Origin: Granulicella sp.
GTDB taxonomy: Bacteria; Acidobacteriota; Terriglobia; Terriglobales; Acidobacteriaceae
Length of the DNA: 28,733 nt
Direction of reading: 5' to 3'
Assembly (NCBI GenBank): GCA_003133205.1
Contig: PKWK01000303.1
Location: 1 to 28,733 of the forward strand
Shown here: positions 1 through 9,868 of the stretch, one piece after another
How positions within the stretch are numbered: the first letter of the stretch is position 1
Layout of the letters: every line of letters begins with the position of its first letter
Translations under genes and position numbers: made by a program
The notes under the pieces: model-generated
Databases searched by the model: none
What the model was told of the DNA's origin: nothing
The model's input: the letters and a program-made list of their open reading frames with translations, nothing else

Positions 1-283
1 TTTCAAATGCGATTGCCCTGACTAAACCCCCGAAAAAGCTTGACACCCCTAGTAAAATAGAACTTAGGGGGCAATCTACAATCTGCGCATCTTCGAAGAG
101 TATTTCGCAGGATCTCCTGCGCGTAAACCCTTCGGATTGAATATTTTGCGGATAAGTGCTTTGGATGGAATATTATACAAAGTGGCCTAGATCTAAGTCG
201 TTTGTTTTGAATATTTTGAGGTTTTAGGGGGGGAGGGGTAGGGTAGGCCTTCGCAAGGGGGCGCTCAGCCGCAGTTCCCATCG
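1..283. other. AT-rich non-coding stretch before trmFO
   Basis: No convincing gene is visible here. The stretch is far richer in A/T than the surrounding coding DNA. It holds a short imperfect inverted repeat (CCCCTA at 46-51 against TAGGGG at 65-70), three copies of a GAATATT-centred unit (listed separately), and a G-rich tract at 218-247. A TTGACA hexamer at 40-45 has no well-spaced -10 partner. The mosaic of short repeats looks like a dispersed intergenic repeat rather than a single promoter. The 92-codon minus-strand open frame across it has no RBS and a composition that simply follows the repeat. Confidence 0.5.
125..215. repeat. Three diverged copies of a GAATATT-centred unit
   Basis: Copies 2 and 3 share the pattern AAGT-N2-TTTG-N4-GAATATT at 154-174 and 195-215, exactly 41 bp apart. 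A more diverged copy lies at 125-145 (AAAC-N2-TTCG-N4-GAATATT), 29 bp before copy 2. The identical internal spacing in all three argues for a real repeat. Whether it is part of a dispersed intergenic family or a set of operator sites for a DNA-binding protein cannot be decided from one locus. Confidence 0.5.
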
Positions 284-1735
284 ATGATCATGACTGAACA
301 GAGAAGAATAAATATTATAGGCGGTGGTTTAGCCGGCCCGGAAGCTGCCCTTCAGGCCGCCTCGCTCGGCTGCGAAGTCGCGCTCTACGAGATGCGCCCC
401 ACCCGCTCCACCGAGGCCCACCAGACCGCCGACTTCGCCGAACTCGTCTGCTCCAACTCGCTCAAGTCCGAGTCCGAGAATACCGCTCCCTGGCTCCTCA
501 AGCAGGAGATGCGCCGCGCCGGTTCCATCCTCCTCGCCGAAGCCGACGCCTCCGCCGTCCCCGCCGGCCACGCCCTCGCGGTCGACCGCGTCGAGTTCTC
601 CCGCCGCGTCGCCGCCCGTATCGCCGCCGAGCCACGCATCACAGTCCACCGCGAAGAAGTCACCAGCCTCAACGCCGACGATGACAGCACGATCACCGTC
701 CTCGCCACCGGCCCGCTCACCTCGCCCGCGCTCGCCGCCGAACTTCAGCGCCTCACCGGCTCCGACCACCTCGCCTTCTACGACTCCATCTCCCCCATCG
801 TCGACGCCACCACCATCGACATGTCGAAGGTCTACTTCGCCGCCCGCTACGACAAGGGCACCGCCGACTACATCAACTGCCCCTTCACCAAAGAGGAATA
901 CGACGCCTTCCTCGACGCCCTCACCACCGCCGAAGCCGTCCCCGCCAAATCCTGGGAGAAGCCGCCCGACCACGAAAGCTCGGGTGCCCCATCCATGACA
1001 GCTTCATCGTCATGGGTGGGATCGACGAGTCCCGCACCCCCCACCGAGACCGTGCACTACTTCGAGGGCTGCCTCCCCATCGAAGAGACCGCCCGCCGCG
1101 GCCGCGACACCCTCCGCTTCGGCCCCATGAAGCCGGTCGGCCTCACCGATCCCAAGACCGGCCGCTGGCCCTACGCCGTCGTGCAACTTCGCCAGGAAAA
1201 CCTCCGCGCCGACTCGTACAACCTCGTCGGCTTCCAGAACCACCTCAAGTTCGGCGAGCAGGCCCGCGTCCTCCGCCTCATCCCCGGCCTCGAAAACGCC
1301 GCATTCCTGCGCTACGGCCAGATTCACCGCAACACGTACATCAACGCGCCCACGCTGCTCACTGAAACGCTCCAACTCCGCGCCCACCCATCGATCATGA
1401 TCGCCGGCCAACTCTCCGGCGTCGAAGGCTACACCGAATCCATCGCCTCCGGCCTGCTCGCCGGCCGTTACGCCGCATCGCTCGCGCGCGGCGCCCGCGG
1501 CTGTGATTTAGCCCAGCCCACTCCCGCCCCGCGCGCGTCCGCCAACGGCTCGCTCACCCACTACATCACCCACGCCGAGAGCAAGCGCTTCCAACCCGCC
1601 AACATCACCTTCGACCTTCTCCCACCGCTGGAAGAAGACCTCCGCCGCCGCATCCGCGACAAAAAGGAGCGCCACCGCCTGCAATGCGAGCGCGCCCTCG
1701 CCGCCTGGGACCAATGGCTTGAGAGGGAAGACTAA
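284..1735 (+). CDS. trmFO: Methylenetetrahydrofolate-tRNA-(uracil-5-)-methyltransferase TrmFO
   Basis: FAD- and folate-dependent enzyme that makes 5-methyluridine at position 54 in the T-loop of tRNAs, using methylene-THF as carbon donor. The N-terminal dinucleotide-binding motif is IGGGLAGPEAA. The two conserved cysteines are in ELVCSNSLKS (C56) and FEGCLPIEE (C263), followed by the family signature RFGPMKPVGL. At 483 aa it is longer than the usual 435-450 aa. Most of the excess is about 30 residues between KSWEK and VHYFEGC, where a hairpin repeat is read in frame (see the repeat at 982-1022). ATG at 284 and ATG at 290 are both possible starts, and neither has a clear Shine-Dalgarno. It is convergent with the DUF2007 gene, 26 bp away. 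Function is confident; the effect of the insertion is unknown. Confidence 0.95.
   Translation: MIMTEQRRINIIGGGLAGPEAALQAASLGCEVALYEMRPTRSTEAHQTADFAELVCSNSLKSESENTAPWLLKQEMRRAGSILLAEADASAVPAGHALAVDRVEFSRRVAARIAAEPRITVHREEVTSLNADDDSTITVLATGPLTSPALAAELQRLTGSDHLAFYDSISPIVDATTIDMSKVYFAARYDKGTADYINCPFTKEEYDAFLDALTTAEAVPAKSWEKPPDHESSGAPSMTASSSWVGSTSPAPPTETVHYFEGCLPIEETARRGRDTLRFGPMKPVGLTDPKTGRWPYAVVQLRQENLRADSYNLVGFQNHLKFGEQARVLRLIPGLENAAFLRYGQIHRNTYINAPTLLTETLQLRAHPSIMIAGQLSGVEGYTESIASGLLAGRYAASLARGARGCDLAQPTPAPRASANGSLTHYITHAESKRFQPANITFDLLPPLEEDLRRRIRDKKERHRLQCERALAAWDQWLERED
982..1022. repeat. REP-like hairpin element inside trmFO
   Basis: GGGTGCCCC at 982-990 leads into a 12-bp stem (988-999 with 1009-1020, one G-T wobble) with a 9-nt loop that contains GCTTCATC. 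The same head (GGGTGCCCCAT) and loop (AGCTTCATCG) recur in a longer hairpin at 26516-26560, outside any gene. The two therefore look like members of one palindromic repeat family. This copy is translated in frame as part of TrmFO. Confidence 0.7.
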
Positions 1736-1761
1736 TGACAGCGACGTATCGTGGACGAAAG

Positions 1762-2376
1762 CTATGCGCCGTCTCCGCTGCCCGCGCCGATGGCAGTACC
1801 AGCCTCATCATCCTCCCACCGGCACCCGCAAACATCGCAGCGCCAGGACTCGGTGCCCGACGAAACCGCCTGTCCCTCGAACAACGCAGGAACCGCAACG
1901 TCGATCGATCCGCAGCGTGGGCAGTGGGGCTGGAGATACTCGGCACGGCTCTCATACTCAATCGACTCTGGAATTGGTTGGCTCAGCAGCTCCTCCGCAG
2001 CCTGCACATCCTCTGGCCTCACCTGAAGTCTGAGTCCGCCCAGGGCAATCGCCGCGCCCCAATCCAAACGAAGAAAGTTTTCATCTTGCAGGAAGCAAAA
2101 GATACCCGCCGACTCCAGCGTCGCCCGCCCCACGATCGCTTCCGACAGGTCGCGGTAGCGTCGCACCACCACCAGCGGCTGGCTGGTCACTTCTTCGGGT
2201 TCCTCGACAACCGGCGGCTCCATTCCACGCCGCGCGAACTCGGCGCGCAGCGCCTCCTGAGCCGACTCGATGAGCGAATCGTACGAGGCCGCCAGTTGCA
2301 GCAGTTCTGCCTCACTCATTTGCAGATACGTCTCCGCGAACGTGCGTACAGCATCGGAATCGGGCTGCGGTGTCAT
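1762..2376 (-). CDS. DUF2007-type protein with C-terminal zinc ribbon
   Basis: This 204-aa soluble protein has three recognisable parts. Residues 1-60 are a helical, acidic N-terminus. A central segment (VVVRRYRDLSEAIVGRATLESAGIFCFL and following) resembles the DUF2007 'putative signal-transducing protein' domain, an ACT/PII-like fold. The C-terminus carries CPRCG and CDVCG, a four-cysteine zinc ribbon. No biochemical role is established for the family. It lies 39 bp behind the YdjM-like gene on the same strand and may be co-transcribed with it, although a TACCAT hexamer 7 nt before its ATG could also give an independent leaderless mRNA. No signal peptide or membrane segment is visible. Confidence 0.75.
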   Translation of the reverse strand: MTPQPDSDAVRTFAETYLQMSEAELLQLAASYDSLIESAQEALRAEFARRGMEPPVVEEPEEVTSQPLVVVRRYRDLSEAIVGRATLESAGIFCFLQDENFLRLDWGAAIALGGLRLQVRPEDVQAAEELLSQPIPESIEYESRAEYLQPHCPRCGSIDVAVPALFEGQAVSSGTESWRCDVCGCRWEDDEAGTAIGAGSGDGA

Positions 2377-2383
2377 GCTGTGG

Positions 2384-2389
2384 ATGGTA
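2384..2389 (-). promoter_or_regulatory. Possible -10 hexamer of the DUF2007 gene
   Basis: TACCAT on the minus strand (4 of 6 matches to TATAAT) ends 7 nt before the ATG at 2376. That is the same spacing as the other leaderless candidates in the window. There is no good -35, and no Shine-Dalgarno lies in the interval. This is the weakest member of the set. Confidence 0.25.
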
Positions 2390-2415
2390 GCAAAAGAATG
2401 TAACGAGTCGTGCCG

Positions 2416-3558
2416 TCATCTCTGGACTCGCGAGCCGAACTGCATCCGCGCGACACGCCGGTCGGCGTCGACGTAGACCGTTCCCGAAAGCGGCGGCCTG
2501 CTGCGGCCTTGCATGAACAAAGTGTTGTACTGGAAGCGCAGGTCGACGAATCGGACCGCAGTCCATTCCGGCGCGCCCGGCGCAGCATCGTTGGGAACCG
2601 CCGGTCCGAGGTCAGTCACCAGCGGCCAGCTCGACCAATCGAGATACGCGTGGCCAAGCCAGCTCTGCTTCGCCACCAACGCAGCCGCCGTCGTAGGAGG
2701 CTTGTAGAACAGATCCTGCTCCGGATTAGTCGCGACGGTAGAACGAAGCGTGTCGACCGTAGCGATCTGGTAGAAGTCCGGCGTCTCGACCACCGTGTGC
2801 CAGCGATACGGATTGCCGGGGTAAGGACTTGCCGTCACGCGCAGCACCTCCGCCCCGGTCGAGCCCTCCGGCCCGTAGGTCGCGGTCGATGCGAGTTCAA
2901 TCGCAGCATCGTGCTCCACCTGACGCCAGCCCCACAGTCCGACCATCGTAACCAGCGCGAAGATGGCCCAGCCGCGCCCACGGAAGACCGGCCTGCGCGC
3001 ACCGACCTCGCTGCCAATCAGCCCAAACAGAGCGGGAGTAACCAGCGCAACCAGCAACGCCACGAACATCACCGGCTCGAAGATGAAGACGGTCGATCCG
3101 GCGTACCATCGCGGATTGAAGGGGAAGAACGGGCGCACGCCGTAGTTATTGAGCCAGTCGAGCAGGATGTGGCTGAGTAGCCCGATCAGCGCAAATCCGT
3201 ACAGCATACCCCAGCGCACCGGAGCCGCGGTCAGCGGCCGCACAATCGGCTGGTCGGTCCTCGAATCAGCCGGATCCGGGGCCGCAGCAGCCTTGATCGC
3301 TGCCCGGCGCACCCGCCAGCGATGCATCATCCACACCGCGCCAATCACAACGAGCCCTTCCACCGGCAGCGCGACAAACGTATGCGTAATCCCGCGATGA
3401 TGCTGGAAGATCGCGATCGGACCATCAACCGACCACAGCGTGTCCACGTCCGGCGTCTCCGCGGCGAGCGTCATCGCCAGCGTTGCATACGCGGCCTTGC
3501 GGTTGAAGCCGGCCCGCGCCAGGCACGCTCCGGTCATCAGGTGGGTAATCGGATCCAT
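2416..3558 (-). CDS. YdjM/YbcI-type membrane-bound metal-dependent hydrolase (DUF457)
   Basis: This 380-aa integral membrane protein belongs to the LexA-binding, inner-membrane-associated putative hydrolase family. The N-terminus MDPITHLMTGACLA holds the family His. TPDVDTL, HHRGITHT and HILLDWLNNYG supply the other His/Asp residues thought to bind metal. Hydrophobic segments lie at about 60-80, 125-145, 165-200 and 205-225. They are followed by a soluble C-terminal domain of about 150 residues (from about 230) that many family members lack. The substrate is unknown. It heads a minus-strand unit with the DUF2007 gene and is divergent from ligA across 78 bp. A TATTCT hexamer 7 nt before the ATG suggests a leaderless transcript. 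Confidence 0.8.
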   Translation of the reverse strand: MDPITHLMTGACLARAGFNRKAAYATLAMTLAAETPDVDTLWSVDGPIAIFQHHRGITHTFVALPVEGLVVIGAVWMMHRWRVRRAAIKAAAAPDPADSRTDQPIVRPLTAAPVRWGMLYGFALIGLLSHILLDWLNNYGVRPFFPFNPRWYAGSTVFIFEPVMFVALLVALVTPALFGLIGSEVGARRPVFRGRGWAIFALVTMVGLWGWRQVEHDAAIELASTATYGPEGSTGAEVLRVTASPYPGNPYRWHTVVETPDFYQIATVDTLRSTVATNPEQDLFYKPPTTAAALVAKQSWLGHAYLDWSSWPLVTDLGPAVPNDAAPGAPEWTAVRFVDLRFQYNTLFMQGRSRPPLSGTVYVDADRRVARMQFGSRVQR

Positions 3559-3565
3559 CGCTCAC

Positions 3566-3571
3566 AGAATA
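3566..3571 (-). promoter_or_regulatory. Possible -10 hexamer of the YdjM-like gene
   Basis: TATTCT on the minus strand ends 7 nt before the ATG at 3558. The leader, if any, would be too short for a ribosome binding site, and no Shine-Dalgarno is present. The -35 is not recognisable. Confidence 0.35.
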
Positions 3572-3582
3572 CGGTACTTTAG

Positions 3583-5796
<2,214 letters not shown>

Positions 5797-5810
5797 CGCG
5801 CCGGATTCAG

Positions 5811-7385
5811 CTACGCCAGCGGCGCGGCGCCAGTAAGGTAATCGACCAACCTGGTCGTGAATGCAAGCGCCGTGAACGTCGTGTTGGCGTTGCTGGTGGT
5901 CGGGAAGACGCTGGCGCCCGTGACGTAAAGATTCTCCGTCCCGAAGACGCGCAAATTCTTGTCGACCACACCGTCCTGCTCCGAAGCGGCCATATTGGTG
6001 CCGCCGGCCTGGTGGTATGTATCTCCCAACTTCGAAAGGAAGTTCGGATCGAGCGCAAGCAAATCCTCATCAATCTTCAACTGCCCAATCCCCGCAGCCT
6101 GCAAGGCACCCCGAATTTGAGTTGCAAATTCGCGCAGTGACGCAAGTTCATTCCCCGCCAGGCGCCAATCCAGCACCACGCGCGCCAGCCCGTAAGAATC
6201 GACCGCGCCCCTGTCGATCGTGATGCGACTCTCCGCCACAGGCGCGTGCTCCGACTGCACGTGCATCAGTATCTTCGCGGTGCTGGGAACAAACACGCGA
6301 TGGTCCCACACGTACTTCCACATCAACGGCACCAGGTAGCGCGCCATGCCCATACCATTGCGGAACAAGTCTCTTATCCCGGAGAATTTGCGATTGTACA
6401 GAGCGGCCCGCATGAACTGTTTGAGGTACACCATGTGCTCGGATATCTCGCTCTCGAACGCGAAGAATACCTGGGTGTTGTAGATCTGCTGCCGCGTCTG
6501 GACCTCATTCCGCATACGAATCTTGGGTTGAAATTTGTGTCCCGAGTAGACGACGTTCGAGAACATCTTGAAGAACTCCCGCTTATTTGCCGGCTCGAAC
6601 GCCGCGATCTTCCCGCCCAGGTGATCCTGAAAATATCGCCCGACGTTGTCATTCCCGCTCCAGGGCGCTCGCCACTCGGAACCCTGCGCGGTATGTAGCA
6701 GCAGGCGCGCGTTCTCGATCGTTCCCGCGGCGAGAATGACCGTCTCCGCGTCGATCCAGTGCGATTGCCCCTTGTCGTTTGCGACGCGGACCGCCTCGAT
6801 GCGCGCGTCATTTCCGCGAAATTCTACCGCCGTGAATCCGGCGAGCACGGACATCCTTTCGTCGCTCTGAATCTGCTTGGCGAACAGCTCTGCAAAGTTT
6901 GGCGTCCCCATCCAGCGCGTGAAAAACACCTCGAACTCCTGGCCAAGATCGGGCCGGGTACAGGAGACGCCACGCCACACCGCATCGTCATCGATCAGAT
7001 TCAGCGGCGTTCCGAGGTTCTGGTAGGTGGGCTTGTAGTACGGCGCGATCTCGTCGTAGCTCACCGGCCACTTTGACCCTGGCAGCCACGAGCGGCCCTC
7101 GAAGTCGATCGGCTGAAACTCGACCAACTGGCCACCCCAAAGGTTGGTCGTGCCCCCCATACTGCGGCTGCGCCCAAGCTTGATGCCAGTGTGAGCACGC
7201 CCGACAGACTTATACGAATCCGCGGCAAAGTTGCCCAGGTGCGAGTCGCCCGCCTCGATCACCAAAACATCGCGTCCGCGTACAGCCAGTTGGCTGGCGG
7301 CATACAGCCCGACCGCTCCAGCGCCGATCACCACCACTCGCGAAGTGGGCGCACTGCTCACAATCCGATCCACATCCACATACAT
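5811..7385 (-). CDS. GMC-family FAD oxidoreductase
   Basis: This 524-aa flavoprotein carries the FAD-binding Rossmann motif VVVIGAGAVGLYAASQL near residue 17 and EAGD at the end of beta-2. Further signatures are GRSRSMGGTTNLWGG, the ILAAGTIENARLLL segment typical of GMC enzymes, and a C-terminal GMC_oxred_C domain. The catalytic His and Asn are probably those of GDTYHQAGGTN and TSNANTTFTALAF. The family oxidises alcohols, sugars or cholines, and no substrate can be inferred here. No secretion signal is visible. ATG at 7385 is preceded by AAGAGG at a good distance. An open frame continues upstream but would overlap ald and is not conserved-looking. It lies 77 bp downstream of ald on the same strand, so read-through from ald is possible. 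Confidence 0.85.
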   Translation of the reverse strand: MYVDVDRIVSSAPTSRVVVIGAGAVGLYAASQLAVRGRDVLVIEAGDSHLGNFAADSYKSVGRAHTGIKLGRSRSMGGTTNLWGGQLVEFQPIDFEGRSWLPGSKWPVSYDEIAPYYKPTYQNLGTPLNLIDDDAVWRGVSCTRPDLGQEFEVFFTRWMGTPNFAELFAKQIQSDERMSVLAGFTAVEFRGNDARIEAVRVANDKGQSHWIDAETVILAAGTIENARLLLHTAQGSEWRAPWSGNDNVGRYFQDHLGGKIAAFEPANKREFFKMFSNVVYSGHKFQPKIRMRNEVQTRQQIYNTQVFFAFESEISEHMVYLKQFMRAALYNRKFSGIRDLFRNGMGMARYLVPLMWKYVWDHRVFVPSTAKILMHVQSEHAPVAESRITIDRGAVDSYGLARVVLDWRLAGNELASLREFATQIRGALQAAGIGQLKIDEDLLALDPNFLSKLGDTYHQAGGTNMAASEQDGVVDKNLRVFGTENLYVTGASVFPTTSNANTTFTALAFTTRLVDYLTGAAPLA

Positions 7386-7462
7386 TGCGGCAACCTCTTC
7401 CTCAGGCGAAGCACTCAAGGAGAGCGCACGACTCCTGCTGATTTGTGGGCGAGCCCACCGGG

Positions 7463-8599
7463 CTACGACGTTCCTTCCACCGCGTGCAACACCAACTCCG
7501 ACACAGGCTGCCATTCGCGGTGCTGCGACTCGGCGACGGGCTTGCAGGTGAGAACGCCGTTGAACGTGTTGACGCCCGCGGCAATGCCCGCATCCTCCTG
7601 GATCGCCGCATTCGCCCCCAGCTTTGCCAGCTTCATCAGGTAGGGAAAGGTCGCGTTGGTCAATGCCAGTGTCGACGTGTTCGGAACCGCCGCCGGCATG
7701 TTGGTCACGCAATAGTGGACGACGCCATCGACCAGATACGACGGATCCGAATGCGTGGTCGGTCGCGCCGTCTCGATGCATCCGCCCTGGTCAATCGCCA
7801 CATCCACGATCACCGCGCCCTTCTTCATCTTCGCCACCATCGCCTTGGTGACCAGCTTTGGAGCAGCCGCACCGGGGATCAGCACGCCGCCAATGACCAG
7901 GTCGGCCTCGCGCACGGCTCGCCCAATGTTGTAGCCGTTCGAAGCCAGCGTATAGAGACGCCCACCAAAGATGTCGTCCAACTCGCGCAGCCGGTTCAGG
8001 TTCAGATCGATCAGCGTGACCCGCGCGCCCAGCCCGAGAGCAATCTTTGCCGCGTTGGTGCCCACGATGCCGCCACCCAGGATCACCACATTCCCCGGAG
8101 GAACGCCCGGCACGCCGCCCAGCAGCACGCCGCGGCCCCCGTGCTCCTTCTCCAGATACGCCGCGCCCACTTGGACGCTCATGCGCCCGGCAACCTCGCT
8201 CATCGGGGTCAACAGCGGCAGCGTCCCCGCGCGATCGCGGACCGTCTCGTATGCGATGCCGGTCACCTTGTTCGCCAGCAGCGCGTCCGTAAGCTCCGTC
8301 ATAGGAGCCAGATGCAGGTAGGTGAACAGCACCAGCCCCTCGCGGAAGTGCCGGTACTCCTTCTCGACCGGCTCCTTCACCTTGACCACCATCTCAGCCA
8401 GCCGCCACACATCATGCGCGGAGCCGACAATCTCCGCCCCGGCGGCCTGGTACTCGTCGTCGGTCAACGCGGAGAGTTCGCCGGCATTGTGCTCCACCAG
8501 CACGGTATGTCCTGCCGCCACCAGCGCATGCACGCCACCCGGCGTAACGCCGACGCGGCTCTCGTGGTCCTTAACTTCCTTCGGTACACCAATAACCAT
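7463..8599 (-). CDS. ald: Alanine dehydrogenase
   Basis: Catalyses reversible, NAD-dependent oxidative deamination of L-alanine to pyruvate and ammonium. The 378-aa sequence begins with the family signature [19 protein letters not shown] (catalytic Arg). It continues with VVKVKEP (catalytic Lys), FTYLHLAP (catalytic His), the NAD-binding loop [22 protein letters not shown] and the VDVAIDQGG segment. The ATG at 8599 is preferred over a GTG three codons earlier, because AGGTGAGG lies directly before the ATG and the protein then starts exactly where relatives do. It is divergent from mreB. Confidence 0.95.
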   Translation of the reverse strand: MVIGVPKEVKDHESRVGVTPGGVHALVAAGHTVLVEHNAGELSALTDDEYQAAGAEIVGSAHDVWRLAEMVVKVKEPVEKEYRHFREGLVLFTYLHLAPMTELTDALLANKVTGIAYETVRDRAGTLPLLTPMSEVAGRMSVQVGAAYLEKEHGGRGVLLGGVPGVPPGNVVILGGGIVGTNAAKIALGLGARVTLIDLNLNRLRELDDIFGGRLYTLASNGYNIGRAVREADLVIGGVLIPGAAAPKLVTKAMVAKMKKGAVIVDVAIDQGGCIETARPTTHSDPSYLVDGVVHYCVTNMPAAVPNTSTLALTNATFPYLMKLAKLGANAAIQEDAGIAAGVNTFNGVLTCKPVAESQHREWQPVSELVLHAVEGTS

Positions 8600-8676
8600 G
8601 TCCCTCACCTTACCAATTCTCAGCTGTTGATAAGTTTAGTCTTCCCCGCTCCACGGCAGCCTTCCGCGCCAAGCCG

Positions 8677-8682
8677 TACAAT
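8677..8682 (+). promoter_or_regulatory. Possible -10 of the mreB operon
   Basis: TACAAT (5 of 6 matches to TATAAT) lies 37 nt before the mreB ATG, in the ald-mreB divergent region. It would give a leader of about 30 nt. No clear -35 is seen at 16-18 nt. AGGA at 8703-8706 is a weak RBS. Confidence 0.35.
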
Positions 8683-8719
8683 AGGAATTGATCTTTTTCA
8701 CTAGGAAAATACTCACCCA

Positions 8720-9787
8720 ATGTCTTCAAACGGTTATCAAATGCGGTACTCGCGCATCCACAACATGCGCTCTCTGTTCAGTCTTTTTTCAAACGACCTG
8801 GCCATCGATCTCGGCACGGCCAACACGCTTGTGTATGCCCATGGCAAAGGCATCATCGTCAATGAGCCCTCCATCATCGCGGTCAACACCCAGACCAACG
8901 AGGTCGAGGCCGTCGGCAAGGAAGCCAAGGAGATGCTCGGCCGCACGCCGGGCAACATCATCGCCATCAAGCCGATGAAGGACGGCGTGATCGCCGACTT
9001 CCGCCACACCGAGAAGATGCTGAATTACTTCATCATGAAGGCGCACAACAATCGCAAACGCATGGTTCATCCGCGCATCGTGATCGGTGTCCCATCCGAG
9101 ATCACCCAGGTAGAAAAGCGCGCCGTCATGGACTCCGCCTATCGCGCCAAAGCTTCTGAAGTTCATCTCGTCGAGCAGGCCATGGTCGCCGCCATCGGCG
9201 CAGGCCTGCCCATCACCGAACCGGGCGGCAACATGGTCGTCGACATCGGCGGCGGGACGACAGACATTGCCGTAATCTCGCTCGCCGGCATCGTCTATTC
9301 GCGTTCCGTGCGCATGGCCGGCAACCAGATGGATGAGGCCGTCGTCACCTACCTGAAGCGCAAGTACAACCTGTTGATCGGCGAGCGCACTGCCGAGCAG
9401 ATCAAGATGGTCCTCGGCTCGGCCTTCCCGCTCGACAAGCCGATCACCATGGAGATCAAGGGCCGCAACCTGATCGAGGGCGTGCCTAAGACCATCACCA
9501 TCGAGGACTCCGAGATCCGCGAGGCGCTCTCCGAGTGCATCGCCACCATCATCAACGCCATTCGCGTCGCGCTCGAGCGTACGCCGCCCGAACTCTCGGC
9601 CGACATCTCCGACCGCGGCATCGTGCTCACCGGCGGCGGCGCGCTGATCAAGAACCTCGACAAGCGGATCCGCGAGGAGACCGGCCTGCCTGTCTCCATC
9701 GCCGACGATCCGCTGGCATCCGTGGTGCTCGGCACCGGCAGAATGCTGTCGGACTTCAAGCTGCTGCGCAAGATTTCAATCGACTAA
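8720..9787 (+). CDS. mreB: Rod shape-determining protein MreB
   Basis: Bacterial actin homologue that forms membrane-bound antiparallel filaments and guides the peptidoglycan elongation machinery. The actin-fold ATP-binding signatures are present: phosphate-1 DLGTANT at 30-36, phosphate-2 VVDIGGGTTDIAVIS and the adenosine motif GIVLTGGGALIKNL. At 355 aa it carries about 15-20 extra N-terminal residues. A second in-frame ATG at 8765 gives the more usual start (MRSLFSLFSNDLAIDLG), but only the first ATG has an upstream AGGA. First gene of mreBCD-mrdA-rodA. Confidence 0.96.
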   Translation: MSSNGYQMRYSRIHNMRSLFSLFSNDLAIDLGTANTLVYAHGKGIIVNEPSIIAVNTQTNEVEAVGKEAKEMLGRTPGNIIAIKPMKDGVIADFRHTEKMLNYFIMKAHNNRKRMVHPRIVIGVPSEITQVEKRAVMDSAYRAKASEVHLVEQAMVAAIGAGLPITEPGGNMVVDIGGGTTDIAVISLAGIVYSRSVRMAGNQMDEAVVTYLKRKYNLLIGERTAEQIKMVLGSAFPLDKPITMEIKGRNLIEGVPKTITIEDSEIREALSECIATIINAIRVALERTPPELSADISDRGIVLTGGGALIKNLDKRIREETGLPVSIADDPLASVVLGTGRMLSDFKLLRKISID

Positions 9788-9868
9788 GCATCGGGTGTCC
9801 GGCGGGCTACCCTGTGCGCAAGTCATCGACCGTTTGCCCGCCATGTCGCGGATAATTGGTTCAAGTCG

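Noticed and set aside
3..281. 92-codon minus-strand open frame at the window start
   Set aside because: It lies in repeat-bearing AT-rich DNA, has no RBS, and no family resemblance.
7445..7458. Small GTGGGC/GCCCAC palindrome behind ald
   Set aside because: The stem is only 6 bp with a 2-nt loop and no T-run follows, so a terminator call is not justified.
7386..7781. N-terminal extension of the GMC oxidoreductase
   Set aside because: It would overlap the ald C-terminus and precede the Rossmann fold with unrelated sequence; ATG at 7385 has a good RBS.
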